Source of the DNA: Branchiostoma belcheri
Taxonomy: Eukaryota; Chordata; Leptocardii; Amphioxiformes; Branchiostomatidae
NCBI RefSeq assembly: GCF_001625305.1
Contig: NW_017803824.1
Coordinates: forward strand, 630,189 to 694,188
Direction: 5' to 3'
Length of the DNA: 64,000 nt
Below are positions 49,701 to 61,700 of the stretch, piece after piece; within the stretch, counting starts at the first letter, position 1; each line of letters opens with the position of its first letter. A model generated the notes under the pieces. It was not told the origin of the DNA. It did not search any database and was given only the letters and a program-made list of their open reading frames with translations. The position numbers and the translations under genes were made by a program.

Positions 49701-52700
49701 TTATTAAGATTTTTTTCCACTCAAACCATCATTTTACGAACAAGATGCATTTTTTTTCAAATCCAGGAACCAACAAATCTAATTAGTAGTAAGAGTAGCC
49801 TGACATAAAAAAGATCATGCAAGTTTGGAACAATAACTTGAATATAGTTACAGAAATTCTATTCGGCACATGGTAAAGAATAGAAAAGATTGAAGATTCA
49901 TAATCTTACCTCTAACCACTCTTTTGATCCCATGTACTGTTCACTCTTCACTTTAGGTCTTGGTTTCACTGTGGCTGAAATAAACAGAGAAAAACACACA
50001 CAATTATTATTGAAAGGTCATAACCACAGCCCTTTATTTGTTGACAAGGTCACAGAAAGACTGCCACGTATACTGGGGGTCTGAATAGCGATTTGTACAG
50101 TAAAACCTTTGACAGAAAAGTCTTTGACAGAAAACTCTGTGGCCAACTGGCTTATTACTTGATGTTGCTAGACATACTTTAGTATATACCACCAGATCAC
50201 TATCTGCCAATGAGCTTAGTATATAAAGAAAAAACTGCCTGGTGTCACCTTGATCAAACCATCTGACTGTTTTCTTGGCTGCCATTTTCAATTGATGATA
50301 ACATACGACACTGACAGCCTACCCCATGAGTTAATCAGGGCTAAAGATTGTGAGTGACAGTTGCCGGGGGCAACGGGAAGGCACTGTCTCATTAGAGGAT
50401 ATTTCCTTTCATGTGGGAAGCGCCCTGGCTCTGTGGCAAAAACCTTGCATGTCAAGGGGAGATTTCAACATTGCGTGTAACATTTGGGGCTGTCCCAAAG
50501 ACACTATTGAAGGATGGATACAAACATATTGTAAGTAAAAAAGTAAGATCTTTCTAGGAGAGCTGTTCAAGAGCGAGACATTGTAAGCACTACCTTACTT
50601 GAATCAGAAAAAAATGTAAGCTATTCTCAATGGATCAATCTACAGTAGAAGCTCTATTTGAGACAGTAAGGTCAAAAAACCTTGCATGTAAAGGAGAGAT
50701 TTAACATTGCGTGTAACATTTGGGTCTGTCCCAAAGACTGTCAGTATTGAATGACGGATACAAACATACTGTAAGTAAAAACCCAAAAATGTTTCTAGGA
50801 CAACTATTCAAGGAAGACACATTGTAAGCACTACGTTACTTGAATCAGAAAAAAATGTAAGCTATTCTCAATGGATCAATCTACTGTTGAAGCTATATTT
50901 AAAACAGTAAGGTCAAAAACCTTGCATGTCAAGGAGAGATTTAACATTGCGTGTAACATTGGGGCCTGTCCCAAACACACTATTGAAAGATGTCAGACGG
51001 ATTCAAACATATTGTAAGTAAAACCCAAAAAAAGGTATGTAGGACAGCTATTCAGGACATCATTAACTTGCATCAGAAAAAAATGTAAGCTATTCTCAAT
51101 GGATCAATCTACTGTAGATAGCTGAAGCTCTATTTCAGACAGTAAGGTCTACTATAGCCTAGTAAGTGCAAGCTACATTTTCTATGGCTGTTAATTACTA
51201 GCAACAGACAGAAAAATTTCTGCTAATAGGATAATCAGCACTGTATTATCAGATCATCAAAGAGCTATTCACAGCAGGCACATGTTTTTGACAACTGTCA
51301 TTAACATGTGCCTGAGGCAACGTGAGCTTTCAAGCCTCCTTGGGCCAAAGTGATAATTAGTATTCCTGGCTTGACATGCAGGGCTCAAAATACTGGGTGC
51401 ATGTGCACCTTAGTGTACCCAAATTTGGAGCTGTGCACCCAATTTTGTTCTGTGAGTGCATCAGTGCAACAAAATATTTTCGTAGTATGTAAAGATATTT
51501 AATATAAAGCAGTATGCAGCATATTCTTAACATCCAAGTGTCAGAAAGACAATAAAATCATTGTTATAGTTACCTTTCTTTAGAAAGGAAACATTATTAG
51601 TTTTTGCTGATATTCTACTTATTTGATGTTATATGGTACACCCAAAATAATTTTTGTGCACCCAATCTGCACCCAAGCCCTGACATGTGTTTCCAATCTA
51701 TCTTATGCTAAAAAGTGCTTATGGCCTCTTCATAGAATCCTCATACATGGGACACAAATGGGGTTCAAGCATCATTAACTGTTACCTTTTGATATCCATT
51801 TCAGTTTAGATTGACAATTTTTCAAAATCAGTAGAAACATACACTCGACACCAGTACAAAATATTCAAATGTTTTCTCACCATTTTTCTTCCTTTCATTT
51901 GCCTCCACTTTGCATTGGAAAAAACACAGCATTATGAAATATTTTTGTTACTTGTTGCTATATTTAAATTGTTGCTATATTACAATTTAGACATCAGAAT
52001 TAAAGTTCACTTTATGACACAGAAGTAATGTTACCTTTTTCTCTGCCTCTTCTATATGCTTCGGCTTCCATGTAAAGGCATTGACAGAATAACAGTTGTG
52101 TTAGGACTGATTCAGCACTAAGGACAGAGCCTACAGTGTGCTGATTCTATTCTGCTGTGGATATCCCTATTTTGAATCAGTTTAGGAGAGTGCAATGTAA
52201 TGTCTTATAATGTAAGGGGTGCTGCTTATTAAGTGATAAATAATGTTGATTTGGGCTGTGTAATTAGCAGAGAGAAGAGCTCATACCTTCAAGAAGGAAT
52301 TTATAATAATTTTGTGTATCTGAGTTAAGAAAAGTAGGAAAATGTTATAATTGCTGTTAGGAAATGTGCTGCTTTTTCATGTTGGAAAATTGGAGTCATT
52401 GGATTTAATTACCAAGCATTTTTATTTCTACTAAATTCATGCTTTAGTGTTTAGATTATTTGTTCATTATTGATTGTCATATGATTGTCATTATTATTAG
52501 TCTCTGTTTATCTTTAAATTATTTATCAGCTTCTTTTATATGATGTAAAGTCATGCATTTATGCATTATTTGTATCTTTTTTTCTTTCATTTTCTCTTTA
52601 TATGTTCTGATGTAAGATTGTGAAACTGAATAAAAAGTGTAACATCTGTGTCCATACATGTAATATTACCATAGTCCATAATATCCCCACCTTGAGAAAT

Positions 52701-55700
52701 AGTGTGCTTAAAGATATTTTTACTGCAACATACCCTAGGTACGTACATTTGAGGTGTGCAGGAGTGCATACCAAAAGTATGTGGCAGTAAAAATATCTTT
52801 AAGCACACTGTTTCTCAAGGTGGCGATATTATGGACCCCGGTGATATTATGGACACAGATGTTATATCACTCATCAGGGTTGAGAAAATTTGGAAATGTT
52901 AAGTGCTTAAGCATGAGATTATTTGTTCATTATCATTGATTATCATATGGATTGTTATATCATAGGTTTCTGTTATCTTTGAATTATCCAACAGTTTCAG
53001 TTAACTTAATTTGTAGTATGTACATTTTAATAGGTAATATTTTGATCTGTGGGGTGTTTTTTTTTAAATTTTTTGTTCTGTTATTTCTTTTGTTCTCTCT
53101 TTATCTGGTACATTACAATATGGTTGTGAAACTGCAATGAAATGCTTTAAAAAAAATTGTATCTTTCAGACTCACCCATCTGTGTCTTGGGATCAGGAGC
53201 CTCCTGAATGAGCACCTGCACCTCAGACAGGGTGTTCCTGGCCTCCTCCAGTTCTTCAAACAGCTCGATCACCTCCGGTCTCACGCCTGCACCTGGGGGG
53301 ACTCCACCGATCGGCGTACGGCCTTCCCGCAGAGTGAACGCATGAAACCTAAGAGTAGAATGATATTGGTCATTATAATCCTGGTGGTAAGGTAGTATTC
53401 TGGTTAGGGTTGTTGACTTAGAATGCAAACATTCTGGGTTCAAATCCCTAGCAGACCCTATGCTATACCTAGAGCACTTGACATTTTCTTACAGTTTACA
53501 TTTCCTCACAGGTGAGAATTTAACGAGAGACACACCTCAAGCACATTTATAAGATCCCACCACGCTAATAAAAAAATTAGGGGTTCATGCTAGTGTGAGT
53601 GGTTCAAACCTTACAGGCCTGTCTTTTGTAGCTTGTACTTACTGTACAAAACTGATGTGTTATGCCTAAGGGCAGTTTACTGACTACAATGTATGTGATA
53701 CAAACAAAAAAATAACTATAATAATTACACGCACCTTCCCCCTGTGAGTTTGGTGAGGTCCCTGAGGAATCGTGTGGTGTGTTCGCTGGTTGCGTTGAAA
53801 GAGACGATGTGCAGAGGGTAGCGATGTCCCACCAGCTTCTGTCTCAGGAGGTGCTGTGTGTCATTAGACAGGTCCCCCTCGTAGAACAGGTAAACTGCTT
53901 CAGCCTGCACCGGGGAAAGAAAATATGATAAATTAATGACGTATAACCTTAAAAATTGGCTCCTGTAGTTTAAATGAAGCCAAAACCTACACCAATTCTT
54001 TGCGTGGCCAAGAGCTACCTGCCACACATGCCCAGAAACAATGTTCATAGAACAGGTACACTGCTTCAGCCTGTACCAGGGACAGAGAATATTATAAATT
54101 AATGACTTATAACCTTCAAAATTGGCTCCAGGACCTGTAGTTTCAATGAAGCTGCTAGTGGGCCAAAACCTACACCAATTCTTTGTGTGGCGAAGAGCTA
54201 CCTGCCACCCATAAACCATGTACGTAGAACAGGTACACCCACAAGTGTGATATAACCTTCAAACGTTGTCCAAAAAGATTGGCCCCTTAAGCTTCAACGT
54301 TACACCAAAGTTCTACACATGGCCAAGAACTACAGTACCTGTCACAAAAAAAAGATCATGACTCTAGCATGTTTAGTACACATTCAAGATGTTCTGCTAA
54401 TGTTTTAAATTGTGCACGACAAAGCAGTCTTCTTATTCCTTGACAACTTGGGCCTGTTTGTCAATGATGACCTTGTTGACTTCCATGACAGTACAATAAA
54501 AGATATTAATCATTTCATTGTAATGTTACTCACGTTTGGATCATTCATGGCCCTGATGACTGACTCCACAGTCGAAGTTTTGGACCTCCCTGCCATCCTG
54601 TCTACCTGCTCCAGCCACGTCAGCGCAGACAGTCGACTTTCAGCGGAGTACGGGATGGCTCCTCCAGGCTGCCACACACTCAGGTCCTCCTGTGCTCTGA
54701 AAGGTTTATACATTCAAATATTTCATTACTTAGAATTATACTCTTATGAAATAAAGACTTTACTTCCAACACTTAGATTACAGAATTGAGACTTACCCAA
54801 TTTTAAATTTACCCAAATGGTAAGTCAGGGAATTCTGTAATCTAAGTGTTGGAAGTTAAAGCTTAGTCTTTATTTCATAATGACTTGTACCAACACAGAT
54901 GAACTTTCATGCTAGAATTACTCTTGCTACACCAGAAATCAGAACTTTGAAAATATAAAGAACATTAAATTTTACTTTTCCTGGTTCTGTATACTGCCCT
55001 TTTCCTCTGTTTCTATAGATTAGGTCACATTGGTTTATCTTTTCTGGCTCTTGAGACATCCTTTAGCCAAAAAATTCAGCAAGAGGTAAAGATGAAAACA
55101 GAGGACTGAGAATTGACACTGACAATATAACCTGATACTGTATGAAAAAAACACAAATTCTTTCCCCAGACTCTGCTTTCATGTTGATATTTCACTTAAG
55201 CATTCTTTTTTAAATCTTAGAATAAAAAAATTAAATTGGTGTGGCATTTCAGGTACACCACGTGAGGTTCTGTCTTACCTGATGAGGTTGAACTTGGCAA
55301 CATTTGCTATCTGTTCGTTGATGACTCTTCTGATGATGTCCCTGCAGATTTCGAACTCTGCGGGGTCCATGGTCTTGATGTCCAGTACAAGAACCACACA
55401 GTGTTCCTGGATAACTCCAAACGTACGCCGGCTTTCGGACGTCAGCCATTCCAGCCTGCGCTTGTACAGGGTGATGGCCTGCATCAGTCTGCTCTCTATC
55501 TGCTTCAACTTGTCTTTGCCGACGGTCACCTAGGTGTAAATTTAAAGCAAATGCATCAGTTACGACTACTGTACTGTCTGTTAAATCTTGACATCTATGC
55601 AGTGGTTTTACCTCCCGGTAGGAGGGAAATGGTGTTTTTTGCTGTGTTTTAGATTTGTGGGTAAAACAATTCTGTTCAGCTGTATATTTACAACTACTGT

Positions 55701-58700
55701 AAGTCATGAAATTTTTGCGGTATTTTTTTTTTTCAGTAAGAAGGAAAAGGAGTTTTCATGGTGTTCTGAATTTGGTGTTAAAATTTGCACAGTTGAAACA
55801 ATTCTGTTCACTAGTAATATTGTACATAGAATTTCATATATTTTGCCTTAAAAGTTAAAAAAAAGTAAAACACGATTTTATTGCACTCAACCTCTAGTAT
55901 TTAGGAGCATGAGTATAAAGAAAAGTGAACTTGACATTGACTTACATTGAATGTTTTGCCGTCTTTTCTGGGGAACCTCTGGAATAACCCTTCTCCATAC
56001 CTGGAGCTCACCGGCTTCTTCAATGAATAGTCATAATCTGAAATGATAATAAGGAAGAATAATTCTGTAAGTGGCAACATAAACAGATATGGATCTCAAT
56101 AAACTATTTTTTTTTACTTCATGAATATTGTCTTTGTTAGGCAGAGACTTTTGATACAAAATTACTTCATCGCTACCCTCTGCTTTTTTAGTTATGGCTA
56201 CTTAATCATCATGATGTAAGAATATACTATGTAGCTTTTATAAAAATTAAAAAATGACGTCATTTTTTGTTGGTACACTGTAATATTGAAATAATTCAAA
56301 TTGAAAAAGAAGTAATGACATGACCTAGAATTGTTATTTTATTGTAACAAAATCTGTTGTTTATACTAGACACTATTAAAATCTTTGTCAACTACAAATG
56401 TGGCTCAGAAAAACCTAAAAAGCCTTTAGTTTGGAGTAACATGGTGTCCTGACACCATGACATTTTAGTTGGCCTTGAACCAGTATTATACGGGTTTTTA
56501 GCCCAAGGGACGAGGCAGACATTGAACTCCACCCGTATGGCACTAACCATTCCAGTAAAAGGTTGTCTTTGATGTTCCAGGAACAGACATTTTGGCACAA
56601 ATATGGTAAATTATGGATGTCTGACATTTACAGTGATTGGTTCAAAGCAGGGACTGTCACGAATCATAAATAACATTTTTTGTAAAAAAATTTGTAGAGT
56701 GTACTGCTTTGTTATTGAGGAATTTGTGATATAGTCACATGTGTCTGTCCCTGGTGCTGAAATACATGTTCAGGTTATAATTTGATTTTGAGGTAGCAAA
56801 TATTGGTCTTGATTCCTGCCTGATACACAGTTCTAGATAGTCCATGCATGTCCAGAACATGGTTTTAGAAATGGATAGACTATCCAGAACTGTGTCTGGG
56901 CATGGTTCTGGATAAAGCATGGTTCTGTATAGAGCATGGTTTAGGATAAAGCATGGTTCTGGATAGAGCATGGTTCTGGATAAAGCATGGTTCTGGATAG
57001 AGCATGGTTCTGGACAGAGCATGGTTCTAGATAAAGCATGGATCTGGATAAAGCATGTAGTTTTTGACACAACGACAGTTTTCCAGATACCTTTGACCCT
57101 GTGTTGATGTCACACTGCAAAGAAGCCATGTGACAAGCCTTACTGGGTCAGTCTACTGAGGAAGACCAGAGTGACTGGTCAAAAGCTCTAGATGAGAGTA
57201 CCTTTTGTGTTGGATCAAAAGTTTTAACTTTAAACATGTGACTACCAACACAGATGAACTTTCATGACAGTTTTCCAGTTGGTAGTACAAAATTTAATAT
57301 ACTTACCATCACTGTGTTTGAACCCGATGGCAGGCAGGATCTGTCCCATGGTCAGTTTGTTCTTCTTGAGGCCGTACATGGTCAGCCACTTCTGTGTGGA
57401 GATGGCCGGAGTGACGTCCAGTTCCCAGGTGGCCTTGGGCGGCGTCGGGATGGCCACCTTCATGTCCACTGTGGTCTTGAAGTCGTACAGGTCAAGTCGA
57501 GGAGGCTGGTCTCGGTGTTTCAGATCAAACTTGGGATCTGATGGGTCAAAAAAAGTCAAAGTTTAAGTTCATTCCTAGTGTAACAGTGGGGGGTTTATAG
57601 GCGCTACCAACTAACCCGTCCGTCGGGTCTAGACCTTTTCGGCCGAGTGGTTAGAGCGTCGGCATGTGGCCCGGGGGCCGTGGGTTCGATCCCAGCCCGA
57701 GACCAGGGTTTTTTATCTGTTTCTACTCACTCCTCCTGTTTCTAATACGCTACACCTATACATGTATATGGTACACAGGGCAGTGCCCATCTCCATTTTT
57801 GGCCCTTGGGCCACACAGTTATGCAATCACTACATTAGAGGCCTAGTCCACTGGTGATGGTGTGTATTCAACTTTAATACTCTTTCCCAAATGCTGAGTG
57901 CTAAGCAGAGAATAGAGAAAGCAGTATGAATCCTTTTTTTATAGAGCAGTATGAACATTAACCATTCTTAAAGTATTTGGTATGACTTGGCAGGGATATT
58001 GATATACCTATCATATAACAAGAAAAATTATTGCAAATTTCTATCAGCAAGGTACTCAAAAGGTCAGATTTAATCTGTCATAATCAATTCTGAACTATTG
58101 TCAGTGACCACAATATGATTTGCCAGAAATCTGAGTTGATTTCCCTATGGTGAGATTCATATATGTCAAGAATTTCTAATGACCAAACAATGAATTGTTT
58201 CTGTGACATATACATGTAAATACTGGGCATGATAAATCTAGGTGATGAGCTAAGGGAAAATTTGACGATTTGATATCAGAGGGTATGCCAGTGTTTTCTC
58301 TTATCAAATCATAAACAAATCATAAACAGATTCTTGTTGAACTCTTAGAGACTTTCTAATTTATGACAATTAATTATGTACCATGCAATTATGTATAATG
58401 TATTTGACGATTTGGGATGGAATGTGCTGTGTACTTAAGCGAGGGAAATGTGACATCATATTGAACCGAAAATCATCGATATATGATGTTAAAATCAGGT
58501 TTATCACTTTGCACTGATTAGAAAAAAAAACTAAAAAATTTCGCCCCAGCTTAATGTATGGCATTAAGGATTTAGGTAGGATTTTGTTGATTTATATAAA
58601 ATGTATGTCATCTGGCATCTTAAAATGGTCATACAAACAAAAAGGTTTTGTATTGCTAATACATTCGAAATTGAAACTCTTACTGTAATAAACAACTAAA

Positions 58701-61700
58701 CAGTTATCAGTGTGATACTAATGCCAAAAAACACTTTGTTGCTGGCTGGTCCTTAAAATGCCTTAACGGTATCATAATCCATACTAGAAGCAGGGTTGTG
58801 GTGTTTACTTCAATAGCCAATGAGATTTAAAGATGGCTTCAGGGTGCTAAGACAATTGTTTAGCATAGGAAAGCACTTAGTCACAATGCAGACCTGTGTA
58901 ACCTGTTTCTTGTTGTCACAAATGATCAGCTCTGATTGTGCACAAGCAAAACATCTTTGTTCAACATAATGGCTGACCTATATTGACAAAACAGTTGAAA
59001 ATATGTCCATGGTGACTTACTCAAAGGACTCTCAACAAAAATGGTCACACTACAGTGGACTGAGGTGGCGGCTATAGACAGGATTCTAAAAGCTTGTGTC
59101 AATCAATTGGAAAAATGGAAGTAAAGGACCACCAGAAAAGTGGCCGCAATTTTTAAGTGGTCCTTAAGTAGAGATGATCATTATTACTACAGGTTCAATG
59201 ATAATGAAATATTATTACCTTTCAAAATTGAGGACTATGGCCCAAAATATTTTGAAACAACGTTTTCAAACAACAGAAACAATTATTTTGACTTTTACGA
59301 ACATGATCAACAAATTCTATTTCAACAACCTAGGGTTTATTCACCCTGTCAGACATAATATGCATGTTTACAATAACACGCATTATCAAAATCATGTCAA
59401 CCTCAAGCAACATTACACAGACACGTTTTCAGCTTAGTTTAATAATTGAGGATTTCAATCTTTAACACACAAAAGGCAGTCTGGTAGAGGTTAATCCTTT
59501 GTACCAGCATTTTCTTGCAGAACGTATCAGCTGAACACAATGGGAGCTTTTGTGGGTCAGTACACAGTCACTGCCATCACCATGGTACACAAGGCGATTA
59601 CTACAGTTCTTCATGAGTGACTACATGTCTAGAATGATAACGTTGCAATTGTTGTTGCTGCTGCTACTGAGAAAATAATCCTTGTAAGACAGGCTAGACA
59701 TCCTTATAAAATTCAGCACATAAGAAAAAGATTTACAACTTCAAACTGCCACTGAGAAAAAAAGAAACTCAAAACAACCACCTGTTAACAGTCTCATCTT
59801 TCTTTACCTCTAACAGTAATAAAAGTAAGGGGAAAGTAAAAATAACTGTAGTAGTACTTAAAGTACTTACAGTCCTTATAGTATATATATATATCCTGTC
59901 AACAGCTCTAAAAATCGATATAACATGGCTACTGGGACAATGGAATATGTCTTGGTTATTTGGCAAGACTGGACTGCCTGGAACATATGTTTTGTACCAG
60001 GACACCTAAGAAGCCACTAGCATGAAAAACCGATTTACCAATGAAATGAAAGGAAAGGCCTCATAGCTGCCAATCATTCTAAAATCACATGTCTAAAATC
60101 CTTTAGTTGGCGTGGATGTGTATTTGCATTACCAACAGGTGGCATATCTGATTTGAACCTGTGTAACATGGTGACATACCAACAAGTTTTCAGTCTACAA
60201 GTTTGGAGTAAAACACCTTTTTTAGACCATCCCGACAACTACTATCACAGATTCTGCCTCTGAGACTTCAATCTGTGTTGTTTGTAGATCTATTGTGGAC
60301 TTAATTGATTGATTAGGTATATATACATGAGGGTGATAACACCTTACCAAGGCCAAAGTACAGAAAGTGTTTTGTTCATATGTTTTACGTACGTCGCAAG
60401 AACCAAGACTTTTCTCTTCAGAGATTTTATCCAATCTATATCTGTATATCTGTAGAATGATTTTGCTGTGATATTACATCATAATTTCCTTTTTCAGGGT
60501 AAGTTTTTTGAATAGCAACTGTAATCTAGGACAGTTATGCATTGAAACAGGTGTATCGCTATCTTACAAATTAGCACAGAACTGTAAGATAATGTGTTTT
60601 AGCAGCACTTAGAATAAAACATTACGTACTGTGGACATGTCCCATATCACCTAGTAATCTATACCCCAGGTATCTACCAGGTACGCACTAGTGCAACAAG
60701 CTTGAAGAGGAATACCTGTTTCACGTATCAACAAACTAGCAAGTTGACCCCAAAGTCACTTAGCAGAAAGATTCTACAGTTAAGCCCTGCACAAAAAAGC
60801 AAACAGCCAACTTAAGAAACAACAAAGAATGACTCCTTAAGATTAAATCTCTTAGGAATTAAAAAAAAAAGATAAGTTTTAACAACTCTTTCTTGATAAT
60901 AGCCAGAAACTACTTTTTTGCCGCTATGTAATTTTTTTTCAATTTTCAATTCTAGTACTCAATGTTTCAGGACTAAAAGGTCGAAATCAATTATGATTTA
61001 AGTTAAACTTAATTAATACCATCGATTTTGGAGCAGCAAAAAATTGGGTATCGCTATGATTCATTCAAAGGAAATACATGACTTTTGTATGTAATCAAAA
61101 CAATATTCAACATGTATGGGTGTGCCTGGCAAAATTCCCAGGGAACCATAGAGTCACTGGAAAAATAGTGATACAGTGTTTGGATATCAATAGGTAACCG
61201 TAATGGCCCCACCCACTTATTTGAACTTCAAGATCAAAAGGGTTCTAGTCGTTTGTGCTCTTATCAAAATCCTTCGTCTTTTCTGCTGTTGTTAAAATCC
61301 TCAGCTATGACCACCCACAAAACACCCACATACCCGTACTTGCTTTACATGAAAAATTCATACATAATTCATATTTCCATCATATCTGAAGAAGCTATAA
61401 TACTACTCTGGCTTCAATAAACATAATTATAACAGCTTTTCCCATTCTGCCCAAGACTGCTTTTAAAATATTTTCTGCACATATTTTGTGTTTTTAACCC
61501 GTTATCAGAGCTTGTTATGTACCCTCTAAATCAATAATAGCTACTTTACAAATAGAGCCCTTCTTGCAATATATTTTAAAGTATTGTATTCTAGTAGTAA
61601 TTTCTACAATAAATGAAAAATTCAGTAATACTACAAACAATCTTTGTAAGCCAAAAAAACTTCACCTACTAGTATATTCTGTTCAGGAAATGTTGCAATT

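Noticed and set aside
56735..57129. Pro/Glu-repeat ORFs on the minus strand
   Set aside because: Artefact of the 17-bp minisatellite.
57636..57712. tRNA gene
   Set aside because: A and B boxes are good but the flanks do not pair as an acceptor stem and a SINE-like context follows.
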